From Echinicola pacifica DSM 19836 (GTDB lineage Bacteria; Bacteroidota; Bacteroidia; Cytophagales; Cyclobacteriaceae): a stretch of DNA of 64,000 nt. The stretch's first letter is position 1, and every line of letters begins with the position of its first letter. Positions 35,388 through 44,813 of the stretch are shown here, piece after piece. The position numbers were made by a program, and so were the translations under genes. The notes beneath the pieces are model-generated. The model saw only the letters and a list, made by a program, of their open reading frames with translations. It ran no database searches and was not told the DNA's origin. The stretch spans positions 594,824 through 658,823 of the forward strand of contig NZ_KB890738.1 in assembly GCF_000373245.1 (NCBI RefSeq), read 5' to 3'.

Positions 35388-35613
35388 ACAGGATTATAAT
35401 TAATTAGGAACAAGGCCAGTTATCCACCTTACAACAGATACTCTTCCTATTCCGGAGGGATATAGATTTTAATAATCGTTCCTCACTTATCCACCAATTT
35501 ATTCCGCAGCCAAAAACTTACGAAAATGGTCACTTCGTGTAGGAAAAGGATCCTCTAAGGAAGATCATTATCGCTCCCTAAGGCGCTCTTAAATAAATGT
35601 GGATAATTGATTT
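35388..35613. other. radA-polA intergenic region with three DnaA-box-like sites
   Basis: The 226-bp gap holds TTATCCACC at 35420-35428 and 35487-35495 (8 of 9 each) and the exact TGTGGATAA at 35598-35606. No gene is present. Confidence 0.6.
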
Positions 35614-38430
35614 TTAGTGGGCTTCCAGCCAGTCATTTCCGACTCCCACTTCTACCTTCATTGGTACATCGATTTCCAGGGCTTCAGTCATCAGGATGGG
35701 TATATGCTTTTGCAGCAATTCCACCTCATCCTTATGCGCATCAAAGACCAATTCATCATGTACTTGAAGAATCATCTTAGATTTCAGCTTTTGATCCTGC
35801 ATCCACTTATGGACGTGGATCATGGCAACCTTTATCATATCGGCGGCACTTCCCTGGATAGGCGCATTAATGGCATTTCGCTCCGAAAACCCACGCATAG
35901 TGGCATTTCGGCTATTGATATCACGCAAATAACGTCTTCGGCCCAAGATGGTTTCTACATATTCATCTTTACGCGCCTTTTCAATACAGTTATTCATATA
36001 CTCACTTACCGCTGGAAACTCCTTAAAGTAAGCATCTATAATTTCTTTGGCCTCGCCACGGGGAATATTTAGCCGCTGTGAAAGCCCAAAAGCTGAAATA
36101 CCATAGATAATCCCAAAATTTGCCGTTTTGGCTTTTCTTCGCATATCAGAGCTTACCTCCTCCAATGGCACACCAAATATCTTAGCAGCTGTGGTGCTGT
36201 GGATATCTCTGCCTTCGCTAAATGCTTCAATCATCGATTCATCCTTCGAAAAAGCCGCCATAATCCTTAACTCGATCTGGCTATAATCAGCCGCCAGGAT
36301 CACATGATCTTTGTCCCTAGGCACAAATGCCTTTCGGATCTCCCGACCTCGCTCTGTACGCACAGGGATATTCTGTAAGTTGGGATTTACAGAGGACAAT
36401 CGACCAGTAGCTGCAACCGTCTGATTATAAGAGGTATGTATCCTTCCAGTTTTAGAATTGATTAAAGTCGGAAGGGTATCCACATAGGTATTCTTCAGCT
36501 TAACCAACTCTCTAAATTCCAATATCCTCTGGGCTATCTCATGCTTTGGTGCCAATCGCGATAGTACTTCCTCACCTGTGGCAAATTGACCCGTTTTTGT
36601 TTTCTTAGCTTTAGGATCAAGTTCCATCTTTATAAACAGCACTTCCCCCAACTGCTTTGGCGATGCTAAATTAAAAGTGGTGCCCGCCAGTTCGAAAACT
36701 TCCGCTTCTATTCTTTTGATATCCGTCTCCAAGGTCAGCGATAAGGCGGCCAGGCTTTCGGTATCTATGCTTATACCTTCAAATTCCATAGCAGCCAAAA
36801 CAGGGATAAGAGGTGTTTCTACTTCATAGAAAAGCTTTTCGAGCTTATTTTCCTTGAGGCCAGGATTAAGTTTTTGGGCAAGCTGAAGGGTAATATCAGC
36901 ATCCTCAGAGGCATACTCCACGACCTTATCCACATCAACATCGCGCATATTACCCTGTGATTTTCCTTTTTTACCTATGAGACTCTCGATAGATACCGGC
37001 TTATAATTCAGGTAATGCTCCGCCAGCCAATCCATATTATGCTTGCCTTCGGGCTCGATCAGATAGTGCGCCAACATGGTATCATATAAGGTGCCCTCCA
37101 CTTCAAGCCCATAATTCTTCAATACCAGCACATCATATTTTATATTTTGGCCTATCTTGACGATTTCCTTATTTTCAAAAACCTCCTTCAGAGGCTCCAA
37201 TAGTTCCTTGCACTTATCCACATCTGCTGGTAATGGAAGGTAAAAAGCCTCTCCAGCCACATAAGCGAAGGAAATCCCTACCAGCTCAGCCTCATTTGGA
37301 TTCAAACTGGTAGTTTCTGTATCGAAACAAAATTCCTCTTGAACCTTAAGATAGGATATCAACTCTTTGAGCTCCTCTAATCCATTAATCTTATGGTAGG
37401 AATGCACTTTGGAACTAATCGTATCAGCGATCTGAAGGGTTGGTATGGGATCCAATGCTTCTTCTTCTTCACTTACTTCGTCTTGATCCGTAGTTCCAGT
37501 AAAAAGACCTAACTGCTCATTCACATCTACTTTTGGCTTCTTCAGCGCTTCGCCAAACACACGCTTGGTGAGGGTTCTAAATTCCAATTCTGCAAATAAG
37601 GACTTCAATTTTTCCTCATTTGGTCCAGTATATTCAAGTGCTTTAGGTACAAATTCTATAGGTACATTTTGCATGATGGTAGCGAGCTCCTTGGAGAGCA
37701 GACCTTGCTCACCGAAGTTTTCCACATTTTCCTTTTGCTTACCTTTTAACTCGTGGGTATTTTGGAGCAATCCTTCGATAGTGCCATAGGCCTTCAGGAG
37801 TTTCTTGGCTGTTTTCTCACCGATTCCTGGGATCCCCGGAATATTATCCACTGCATCTCCCATAAGCCCAAGGATATCCCTTACCTGATCGGGAGATTCA
37901 ATTTCCCATTTTTCACAAATCTCCTTTACCCCCATGATATCCACCGCATTTCCCATGAAAGCAGGTTTATACAGAAATATATGTTCCTCCACCAGCTGTC
38001 CATAATCCTTATCAGGCGTCATCATAAACACCTCAAAATCCTTATATTCAGCTTTCTTGGCGATGGTGCCTATGATATCATCAGCCTCATAGCCATCCAG
38101 CTCCAAAATGGGGATGTCAAACCCTTCCACAATCTGCTTTACCCAGGGAATACCAATGGATATATCCTCGGGTGTCTCCTGCCTATTGGCCTTATACGCC
38201 TCAAACTGCTCATGACGAAAAGTAGGAGCGGAAGTATCAAAAGCCACCGCGATATGCGTGGGGCGCTGTTTCTCCAGCACTTCCAATAAGGTATTGGTAA
38301 AACCTAACATCACTCCTGTATTGAGCCCTTTTGAGTTGATGCGGGGATTTTTGCTAAACGCAAAATGTGCCCGATAGATAAGGGCCATGGCATCTAAAAG
38401 GAATAATTTTTTCTTGTCTGTGCTGGACAT
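35614..38430 (-). CDS. polA: DNA polymerase I
   Basis: The 938-residue polymerase has three domains. The 5' nuclease spans about 1-290 (LFLLDAMALIYRAHFA, MMTPDKDYGQLV, GDAVDNIPGIPGIGEKTAKK). The 3'-5' exonuclease (about 345-540) keeps its catalytic residues: DTETTSL, NIKYD and YASEDAD. Proofreading is therefore probably active. The polymerase has motif A AADYSQIELRIMA, motif B RRKAKTANFGIIYG and motif C QVHDELVFD. It fills gaps in repair and removes Okazaki primers. Two exact TTATCCACA sites lie inside (36926, 37214). Confidence 0.97.
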   Translation of the reverse strand: MSSTDKKKLFLLDAMALIYRAHFAFSKNPRINSKGLNTGVMLGFTNTLLEVLEKQRPTHIAVAFDTSAPTFRHEQFEAYKANRQETPEDISIGIPWVKQIVEGFDIPILELDGYEADDIIGTIAKKAEYKDFEVFMMTPDKDYGQLVEEHIFLYKPAFMGNAVDIMGVKEICEKWEIESPDQVRDILGLMGDAVDNIPGIPGIGEKTAKKLLKAYGTIEGLLQNTHELKGKQKENVENFGEQGLLSKELATIMQNVPIEFVPKALEYTGPNEEKLKSLFAELEFRTLTKRVFGEALKKPKVDVNEQLGLFTGTTDQDEVSEEEEALDPIPTLQIADTISSKVHSYHKINGLEELKELISYLKVQEEFCFDTETTSLNPNEAELVGISFAYVAGEAFYLPLPADVDKCKELLEPLKEVFENKEIVKIGQNIKYDVLVLKNYGLEVEGTLYDTMLAHYLIEPEGKHNMDWLAEHYLNYKPVSIESLIGKKGKSQGNMRDVDVDKVVEYASEDADITLQLAQKLNPGLKENKLEKLFYEVETPLIPVLAAMEFEGISIDTESLAALSLTLETDIKRIEAEVFELAGTTFNLASPKQLGEVLFIKMELDPKAKKTKTGQFATGEEVLSRLAPKHEIAQRILEFRELVKLKNTYVDTLPTLINSKTGRIHTSYNQTVAATGRLSSVNPNLQNIPVRTERGREIRKAFVPRDKDHVILAADYSQIELRIMAAFSKDESMIEAFSEGRDIHSTTAAKIFGVPLEEVSSDMRRKAKTANFGIIYGISAFGLSQRLNIPRGEAKEIIDAYFKEFPAVSEYMNNCIEKARKDEYVETILGRRRYLRDINSRNATMRGFSERNAINAPIQGSAADMIKVAMIHVHKWMQDQKLKSKMILQVHDELVFDAHKDEVELLQKHIPILMTEALEIDVPMKVEVGVGNDWLEAH

Positions 38431-38826
38431 GGATATAATCTGCTTGTTATGTTTGACTTAGCCCAAAAGTGAAAATTCAGCCTTGGGCATGGAAAGCTAA
38501 ATTACAAATTAATCGCCCAATCCCGCAACAGGATCTGTAAATAGCTGGGGAATCCTTCAATCATTCGCCCCCCTTCAGAAATTGACCTCTCATGATAACT
38601 TTTGCATGATAAGAGACGAAATTAAGCGCTATAAGAACCAGCCAACTCCACCAATAAGACATTAAACCTGAGACTTTTGCAAGATTATATTTGTTGACCT
38701 ACAATTTTTGGTTTGATATTTGATAATTATGGCCTAATTATTAAAACCTAGTTTCTGTTGACCATAATCATTATTATTACACTAAATATAAAATTCATAA
38801 TCCATAATTATTAACCATTGATAGAT
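38431..38826. other. Intergenic stretch between polA and a small membrane-protein gene
   Basis: About 400 AT-rich bases between divergent genes; it should hold both promoters. TGTTGACC occurs twice (about 38693 and 38756). No gene is evident. Confidence 0.4.
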
Positions 38827-39144
38827 ATGAAAAAAATAAGCTACTTTTTAGCAATTATGTTCTGCTTCCTAGCCTTTTCACCCGCTGTGAATGCAGCAGG
38901 CTTGAGTAAAGACAAAGAGGAAACTGAATTGAGTCCGGAAGACGAAGCAAGACTTGAGGAAATGAAAGCTCGCGTCGATGAAATCAAAAGCATGGACCTA
39001 AGCGAGCTCAGCAAGGACGAGAGAAAAGAAGTCCGTGAAGAATTAAGAGGAATGAAAAAGGAGGCTAAAGCAATGGGAGATGGAATTTACCTATCGGTTG
39101 GTGCCATTATCGTCATCTTGCTAATTCTAATCCTAGTAACCTAA
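38827..39144 (+). CDS. Small secreted/membrane protein with charged helix and C-terminal anchor
   Basis: The ATG at 38827 gives 105 residues; the TTG three codons earlier is less likely. An N-terminal signal peptide (KKISYFLAIMFCFLAFSPAVNA) is followed by a highly charged helix (SPEDEARLEEMKARVDEIK, LSKDERKEVREELRGMKKEAK) and a C-terminal hydrophobic segment (IYLSVGAIIVILLILILV). The family is not known to me; such small Bacteroidota proteins are annotated as hypothetical. It is a single gene with a bidirectional terminator downstream. Confidence 0.78.
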   Translation: MKKISYFLAIMFCFLAFSPAVNAAGLSKDKEETELSPEDEARLEEMKARVDEIKSMDLSELSKDERKEVREELRGMKKEAKAMGDGIYLSVGAIIVILLILILVT

Positions 39145-39180
39145 TTAGCTATTATTCAGCTTTTTATAATTACACAAAAA

Positions 39181-39232
39181 TATCCCAAATCCTCGAAAAG
39201 CGACTTTAAAAGCTTCGAAGATTTATGGGATA
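39181..39232. terminator. Bidirectional terminator between convergent genes
   Basis: TATCCCA...CTCGAA pairs with TTCGAAG...TGGGATA in a long imperfect hairpin, with eight T on the plus side and a T-rich tract on the minus side. Confidence 0.8.
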
Positions 39233-39238
39233 TTTTTT

Positions 39239-40033
39239 TTATGGCATGACGGATTGAAGCTTTTCCCAAGTTTCCTCCTGGATGATTGACTGATCCACCT
39301 TATCCCAATCCTCATATTCTTCCAAAATGTTGTTTGCTCTTTCCTGGCTATCTGGATGTGTACTAATCCAATATAGTGCGTCGGGCATATCACTGTTTAG
39401 AGTACTCAGCATATACATAAAATCTGCCAAATGAATGGGATTTATCCCTGCTGCATCGAGGTATTGTGCCGATTGACTATCCGCCTCACGCTCCTCATCA
39501 CGGTCAAAGGAAGTTGAAGAGAGATGACGAAGGATATCATGGATCATTCCCCCGGAATTGCCAGTGCTTGCAGAAACCAGAATCGCAAGTCCCATTTCTC
39601 TAACCAAACGATGCATGACATGCTTCTGGGTAATATGCCCCATCTCATGGCCAATGACGCCAGCAAGCTGCCGATGATCCGTAACTTGATTGATTAGACC
39701 CGAATTAATTATTAGATGTCCATCGGGAAGAGCAAAAGCATTGACCTCTGACTTATCCACAATATGGATTTTAAAGTTTTCACGAGGAAGGTCATTCGCC
39801 TCACATAGTGCATTCACCAAGGAATCAACCGTGTCCACGATAAATTCATCCTTTAGTTCCTGACCATTATAAGAGTACAATCTCCACAATTGCTCACCTA
39901 ATTTTTCTTCTAAGGCATTTTTTGAATCAGATTGACCGAGCCACTGGTCCCAGGGAAATTTGGATAAGCCCCACCAGCAAGCAAGAAAGAGTAAGATGGT
40001 GAGTAAGCCTTGAATTATGGTTTTAGCGATCAT
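39239..40033 (-). CDS. M48-family membrane-associated metalloprotease
   Basis: The ATG at 40033 overlaps the upstream stop codon (ATGA) and gives 264 residues. An N-terminal membrane anchor (IIQGLLTILLFLACWWGLS) precedes a peptidase domain. The zinc site GVIGHEMGHITQKH is near residue 125-138, and the third ligand Glu lies in DRDEEREADSQSAQYL about 60 residues later. Such enzymes degrade or process envelope proteins. It is the last gene of the TM2-DUF2752-DUF4870-M48 operon. An exact TTATCCACA is at 39753-39761. Confidence 0.88.
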   Translation of the reverse strand: MIAKTIIQGLLTILLFLACWWGLSKFPWDQWLGQSDSKNALEEKLGEQLWRLYSYNGQELKDEFIVDTVDSLVNALCEANDLPRENFKIHIVDKSEVNAFALPDGHLIINSGLINQVTDHRQLAGVIGHEMGHITQKHVMHRLVREMGLAILVSASTGNSGGMIHDILRHLSSTSFDRDEEREADSQSAQYLDAAGINPIHLADFMYMLSTLNSDMPDALYWISTHPDSQERANNILEEYEDWDKVDQSIIQEETWEKLQSVMP

Positions 40034-40464
40034 TTGGCAGGGCAGATAAGGTGAGTAAGATTCCCATAAAACCACCATTCTACATGAATCCCCTTACGGG
40101 TCTGAATAGCGGTATAGATAGTAGCAGCGAACTCGGCCAAATTAAACAATACCAAGGTCACCATATATCCCATATACTGATTCGTGAAATCAACATCCCC
40201 CATAAAAACCGAAACTGTCCACCAGAAACCTACGCTGTTGGTGCCGAGCAGAAACACCTGCGAAACCAAGGCCTGAGTACAATGCCAACGGACAAAATAG
40301 GTTCCTTTGCGATTGCTCAGATAAAAGAACAAGGTCGCAAGAAGATTTACTATGGGCAAAGGCAGGCCGGCTATTGCCGCAATAAGGGACATCAAATAGC
40401 TATTTGAAGCCTTTTCGGTTTCATAATCATGAGGTCGATAAGGAAATTGGCGTATTTGTATCAT
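40030..40464 (-). CDS. DUF4870-like small membrane protein
   Basis: The ATG at 40464 overlaps the DUF2752 stop (ATGA) and gives 144 residues. It has three to four hydrophobic segments (SYLMSLIAAIAGLPLPIVNL, TQALVSQVFLLGTNSVGFWW, YMGYMVTLVLFNLAEFAATI) with RKGTYFVRWHCTQAL between them, a pattern seen in DUF4870/Tic20-like proteins. The function is unknown. It is the third gene of the overlapping operon ending in the M48 protease. Confidence 0.75.
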   Translation of the reverse strand: MIQIRQFPYRPHDYETEKASNSYLMSLIAAIAGLPLPIVNLLATLFFYLSNRKGTYFVRWHCTQALVSQVFLLGTNSVGFWWTVSVFMGDVDFTNQYMGYMVTLVLFNLAEFAATIYTAIQTRKGIHVEWWFYGNLTHLICPAK

Positions 40465-40874
40465 AATTCTTTTATAATATTCCAAGCCCAATTCATCAAT
40501 ACCAACAGCACCAAAGGAATCGCCAAGCCGGGTCGTTTTAATTGCTTCTCCAGCTTATTAAAAGTTATCCACAGCGATTCTGATCCGGAAATTAAGTCCG
40601 TGATTAACCAAATAGGACCAATACTGAGGATAAGAAAAATAATAAAACCCAAGGGATTAATCATAGCAGCAGAAAGGAAGTCACCATGAAAAATTTCCAT
40701 TAATGAACGGGTGGACCCGCAGGAGGGGCAGGGGATTCCAGCTACAATCTTCAGCGGGCATACCACCAAACCAGCATGCCTGGATACCGCTAGTAACTGG
40801 TATCCGATCCATGCGTAAGACAGGATAAACCCTAGCCCCAAAAATGTGTATAAGTTATTCCTGTTCGCTTTCAT
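40461..40874 (-). CDS. DUF2752 membrane protein
   Basis: The 137-residue protein has three hydrophobic segments. The family signature CPLKIVAGIPCPSCGSTRS (about residues 39-57) is intact, with its conserved CPSCGxTRS. The biochemical role of DUF2752 is unknown; the cysteines could bind metal or form disulfides. The gene overlaps TM2 by 20 bases and DUF4870 by four, showing tight coupling. An exact TTATCCACA is at 40565-40573. Confidence 0.85.
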   Translation of the reverse strand: MKANRNNLYTFLGLGFILSYAWIGYQLLAVSRHAGLVVCPLKIVAGIPCPSCGSTRSLMEIFHGDFLSAAMINPLGFIIFLILSIGPIWLITDLISGSESLWITFNKLEKQLKRPGLAIPLVLLVLMNWAWNIIKEL

Positions 40875-41220
40875 TAGGCATATGAGCTAGCGTCTGTCTA
40901 AGCTTTTCGCCATTTTTTTCCTTTGCTACACCTTGAATTAGAAACCAATCCACAATGGTCCATACTCCAAATCCTCCACAGGTTAGCAGTTTGGCCACGC
41001 CTAAACCTACATCCCCAAGCATAAAACGATCAATACCCAAGGAACCCGCCAATACGGATATCACCTGAATGGAAGTAGGGTCATGAAAATCCTGCATATA
41101 TACCGCCTGCCAGTCGCTTTCTCTTAGCCCGGTTAGACGATTGTAAATATTTGAGATCTGATAGTTTTCAAAGTGTTTCCCTTTGACCATCAAAAATAGG
41201 TCAACTTTACTTATACTCAT
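40855..41220 (-). CDS. TM2-domain protein
   Basis: The 121-residue protein has an N-terminal cytoplasmic part of about 45 residues, then the TM2 signature: VISVLAGSLGIDRFMLGDVG, LGVAKLLTCGGFGVWTIVDWFLI, with the conserved GxDRF and the WxxVD-type motif. The C-terminal tail is charged. It is the first gene of the four-gene operon. TM2 proteins are small double-spanning membrane proteins with no settled function in bacteria. Confidence 0.88.
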   Translation of the reverse strand: MSISKVDLFLMVKGKHFENYQISNIYNRLTGLRESDWQAVYMQDFHDPTSIQVISVLAGSLGIDRFMLGDVGLGVAKLLTCGGFGVWTIVDWFLIQGVAKEKNGEKLRQTLAHMPNESEQE

Positions 41221-41457
41221 ATTTCAGTTAGGTTTAGATTATAAATGAATCTTATACACAAAAATCAAGAGATGAATTATGCGAAAAAACCATTCATTGA
41301 TAAATTTAGGAGCTAAATATATCAATTTATTGTTTCGGCATAGATAATAAGTTTAATAAATCTTACCTATACATTGAAAAATAGTAGATTCACTGGTATA
41401 GCCTTGCATTGTTTACCCAAAACTGGCTGACTATATGATTGATAAAATAGGAAGATA

Positions 41458-41907
41458 TTATTCTGGAAGAGATTGTAGGTATTTCTTTACTTCCAAGGCT
41501 TTCCAGAGAATAAGGCTTAATGGAATAAGCCAAAATAACTCGTTGAAGCCCAGATGGAAAAGGGTTCGCTTATTCCAACCCAGGACTTCTATATAGCCAA
41601 TCATAAACCAAACCGCAGAAATAAGTTTTCCACCTATGCCTGCCATTAGTAGGTAAATCCATGAAATGGGATAAAAAGCGCTCAAAAAGAGTAGGAATCC
41701 CACGATAAGGACGAAGCTGCCATAGATCACCGTATCCACCTCGAGGCCTGGACCCGAATTCATCGCTAGCCAATTTACTAAATAAGGACCAAACCATTTG
41801 AAAAAAGCCCCCCAGGCCACCGTCATCATCCCCGAAATAAGAATCAGACCACGCATGGGCATGGTAAAATGTGGGATCTTGGTGGAAGCTGGCTCAGGAT
41901 TATTCAT
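41458..41907 (-). CDS. Hypothetical four-helix membrane protein
   Basis: The 149-residue protein has four hydrophobic segments: LILISGMMTVAWGAFFKW, TVIYGSFVLIVGFLLFLSAF, WIYLLMAGIGGKLISAVWFM and LFWLIPLSLILWKAL. The spacing and the GGKLISAVWF stretch resemble small uncharacterised Bacteroidota membrane proteins. No motif identifies a substrate. It is monocistronic, 237 bases upstream of the TM2 operon. Confidence 0.72.
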   Translation of the reverse strand: MNNPEPASTKIPHFTMPMRGLILISGMMTVAWGAFFKWFGPYLVNWLAMNSGPGLEVDTVIYGSFVLIVGFLLFLSAFYPISWIYLLMAGIGGKLISAVWFMIGYIEVLGWNKRTLFHLGFNELFWLIPLSLILWKALEVKKYLQSLPE

Positions 41908-42541
41908 TTTTCTAATTTCTAATTTCTACAAAACTACAGCATCTCTTCTAATAACCCGCTATCTGAAAAAGTTTTTGAGGATTAATACCAAAGCATTCCA
42001 ACCCGATGTTTGTCTACATAGTGAAATACCAATAAAGCCCCTCATAAATTATGGGACAACAATCCCAGGCATTGATACGGAAATAAATTTTCCTTAAAAG
42101 TGAAAGCTTAGTATAGGTTAAAGAAAAATTGACGTAAACCTAGTATGAAACAGGATGAGCAATGGAGCAATCCATATTATTTTTGCGTACCATAATTTTA
42201 TATAAAAAATTATTTGCCTAATATTATTATTTCGATTACTTCCTGTATAGAATTAAATACTGAGAGAACTACGACCCCCCTAATTTGCCCCAATCGCTTT
42301 ACCATAATACTTAGCAACCGCCCTATTATGAACTAATTATAAGAAGGCACAAGGAAGAAGAGGTGAGAATATCGCTAAGAATTATCCCTGCTGTAACCTG
42401 TGGATAAGTATTTAAAAAGGTCTCTAATCGATTAATGAGGACTTTATTAAGTATAGGCTCATGGCATTTCCCTTGATCTTATTTCAGCCTATTTGAGGGC
42501 ATCAATAGAAAATTTTTAACCCTAAAATAATCAATACCCTT
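41908..42541. other. Intergenic stretch between divergent genes
   Basis: About 630 AT-rich bases. One exact TTATCCACA is at 42399-42407. I see no RNA or coding feature. Confidence 0.45.
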
Positions 42542-43417
42542 ATGTCAAAATTTACCCTTCCTATCTTTTTGCTGGCCTGTATCTTAATGGTCATCCCAAA
42601 TTTGATGGCTCAAAATCGGCCCATTTCGGTTCCGGATAAGGTCAAATCGAAAGATTGGCGACCAATGATCGATGAAGAGCTGTCCCTGTGGGAAGTGTGG
42701 ACCGGCATACCCGATCCTTCTGTGGAAAACTTACCAGCTGACTATACGAAAGAGCCTAATGGAGAAAACAAAGTTGCCATAGGTTTAGGTGATCCTATGG
42801 GCATCTATGAGGTAAGTATGGAAAACGGGGAGCCAGTTCTTAATATCTCAGGACAGGTTTATGCGGGTCTCACATCCAAAGAAATCTTTTCCAATTATCA
42901 TTTAACCTTATTATTCAAGTGGGGCGAAAAGAAATATGAGCCTAGACTGAACAGAAAGCGTGATAATGGGGTCCTTTATCATTGCTATGGGGAGCATGGC
43001 GCCTTCTGGAAAGTGTGGAAATCGAGCTTAGAGTACCAGGTTCAGGAGGGTGACTTTGGTGATTTATACAATCTAGCCGGTACCAGCAATCAGGTGACAG
43101 TAGATGAGGAGGGAAAATGGAGTCCACATTCTGAAAAGCTAAATACAGTTAGCAGAACGATCCGCTCTCAGGATTTAGAGTCTCCCCATGGTCAATGGAC
43201 GAGGATTGATATTTATGTATTGGAGGACCAAAGTATTCACATGACCAATGGGACAGTAGTTCTGGCACTAAAAAATGCCAAGGATAAGCAAGGCAAGCCT
43301 CTAATGCAGGGACAGCTGCAACTACAATCTGAAGGAGCGGAATGCTATATGAAAGATATCCACATCAGGCCTATCAGCAAATTCCCTAAAGCTATTCAGA
43401 AAGCAGCAGGCTTATGA
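42542..43417 (+). CDS. DUF1080 / 3-keto-disaccharide-hydrolase-like secreted protein
   Basis: The 291-residue protein starts with a signal peptide (LPIFLLACILMVIPNLMAQ, cleavage after about residue 24). The DUF1080 beta-sandwich then runs from MIDEELSLWEVWTGIPDP through FSNYHLTLLFKWGEKKYEPR, NGVLYHCYGEHGAFWKVWKSSLEYQVQ (here cut into segments) to DIHIRPIS. The family includes enzymes that open 3-keto-disaccharides, though many members are uncharacterised. The start codon matches a strong N-terminal basic residue followed by a hydrophobic core. No partner dehydrogenase is adjacent. Confidence 0.85.
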   Translation: MSKFTLPIFLLACILMVIPNLMAQNRPISVPDKVKSKDWRPMIDEELSLWEVWTGIPDPSVENLPADYTKEPNGENKVAIGLGDPMGIYEVSMENGEPVLNISGQVYAGLTSKEIFSNYHLTLLFKWGEKKYEPRLNRKRDNGVLYHCYGEHGAFWKVWKSSLEYQVQEGDFGDLYNLAGTSNQVTVDEEGKWSPHSEKLNTVSRTIRSQDLESPHGQWTRIDIYVLEDQSIHMTNGTVVLALKNAKDKQGKPLMQGQLQLQSEGAECYMKDIHIRPISKFPKAIQKAAGL

Positions 43418-43439
43418 CCCTGTATATGAAGCCTTTATC

Positions 43440-44813
43440 CTATGCTCCCAGGGGCTGCTTGAGCCTTTTTTTCCAGTAGCCCATTTTAAAATAAATAAAT
43501 GCGATAATCGCCGAAATCCAGTTGGAGATCGGAAAAGCCCAATAGATGCCGAGATGAGCAAGGTCCGTGTGATAAGCCAGCATATACCCGACAGGAAAGC
43601 GAATTATCCACAAGTTCAAAAATGAGATAAACATGGAAGCTTTAGTAAAGCCTGCTCCATTAAAAGTACCATTGATGACCTGCTGCACTCCCAGAAAGCC
43701 AAAGCTAGGACCCATAATTTTAATAAATCTTGCTCCATCAGCTATTACCTGCGGCTCATTAGGCACGAAAAAGGTCACTAATTCTTCGGCAAACAGATAA
43801 AGTAAAATACCCATGACCGTAAGGCCAACGAAGGCAATTTTGATACTTAGCAGGCTCGTTTTTTCAGCTCGTTTTATCTTCTTAGCTCCGATATTTTGCC
43901 CTACCAGGGTGGTGGTGGCTATCGCCAATCCTAATGCAGGGATGATCACAAAGCTCAGGATCCTGGCGCCTACACCGTAAGCAGCGACAGTTTCACTTCC
44001 AAAACTCGTCACCAACATCACCATCATGGTCATGCCTAGCGCCCGGGCGGACTGCTCCATGCTGGAGGGCAGGCCGAGGCTAAATAACTTTTTGGTCCAG
44101 GGCCAATTCCACTTCATCTCCGAAAAATGAATCTGCAAGCCATGCTTTCCTTTCAGCATAATGTATAAACCCGCCGCCGCAGACAGACCCTGGGTGATCA
44201 CACTGGCCACAGCAGCTCCAGCCACTCCAAATCCAGGAATGGGACCCCAGCCATAAATAAATAAGGGATCCAAAATTAAGTTCAACAATACCGTCACCAA
44301 GATGACATAGACAGGCAAAAGTACATTTCCGATGCCTCGCATCAGCGATTGAAAAACAAAGAAAATGAATAGGAACACAAAGCCAAGAGAAGACACTCTG
44401 AAATAATCTACGGAGTCTTTATACACTTCCTCACCTGCACCAATCATCCTCATCAATGGTCCAGAGCCAATATATCCTATAATTGCCAGGCCTACCGAAA
44501 TCAGAAATACGATAAAAACAGTTTGAGAACTCGCCTTATTGATCATCACTTGATCATTGGCGCCCTTGTGCTGGGATACGAGGACGGTGCCTGCAAGGGT
44601 AAGACCGGCTCCAAGGGAAAGAATCAAAAATAATATGGGAAAGCTTAAGCTGACTGCCGCCACCGCATTGGCTCCTAGACGGCCCAGCCAAAAAGTGTCT
44701 ATCAGCTGATAGGCAGTTTGTAGGATATTGGCCAATATGATCGGAAAAGCTAACCTTACCAATGAATTGAGTAACTTTCCTTCAGTAAAAACTTTTTCCT
44801 TTCCTGCGCTCAT
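43440..44813 (-). CDS. MATE-family multidrug/sodium antiporter
   Basis: I start at the ATG at 44813 (457 residues) rather than the upstream ATG at 44837 or TTG at 44864. This places the first helix (LVRLAFPIILANILQTAYQL) about 15 residues in. Twelve hydrophobic helices follow in two halves, with typical MATE stretches DTFWLGRLGANAVAAVSLSF and ALGLAIATTTLVGQNIGA. It exports drugs or other cations in exchange for Na+ or H+. An exact TTATCCACA lies inside (43604-43612). Confidence 0.93.
   Translation of the reverse strand: MSAGKEKVFTEGKLLNSLVRLAFPIILANILQTAYQLIDTFWLGRLGANAVAAVSLSFPILFLILSLGAGLTLAGTVLVSQHKGANDQVMINKASSQTVFIVFLISVGLAIIGYIGSGPLMRMIGAGEEVYKDSVDYFRVSSLGFVFLFIFFVFQSLMRGIGNVLLPVYVILVTVLLNLILDPLFIYGWGPIPGFGVAGAAVASVITQGLSAAAGLYIMLKGKHGLQIHFSEMKWNWPWTKKLFSLGLPSSMEQSARALGMTMMVMLVTSFGSETVAAYGVGARILSFVIIPALGLAIATTTLVGQNIGAKKIKRAEKTSLLSIKIAFVGLTVMGILLYLFAEELVTFFVPNEPQVIADGARFIKIMGPSFGFLGVQQVINGTFNGAGFTKASMFISFLNLWIIRFPVGYMLAYHTDLAHLGIYWAFPISNWISAIIAFIYFKMGYWKKRLKQPLGA

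Noticed and set aside
35388-35613. Interpreting the radA-polA gap as a replication origin
   Set aside because: No dnaA or dnaN gene, no AT-rich 13-mer-like unwinding element and only three box-like sites; the sites belong to a window-wide enrichment.
33831-42350. Weak similarity of two intergenic stretches around 33840 and 42303 (CATAAT...TATAAG)
   Set aside because: Alignment needs several gaps and mismatches in AT-rich sequence; it could be chance.
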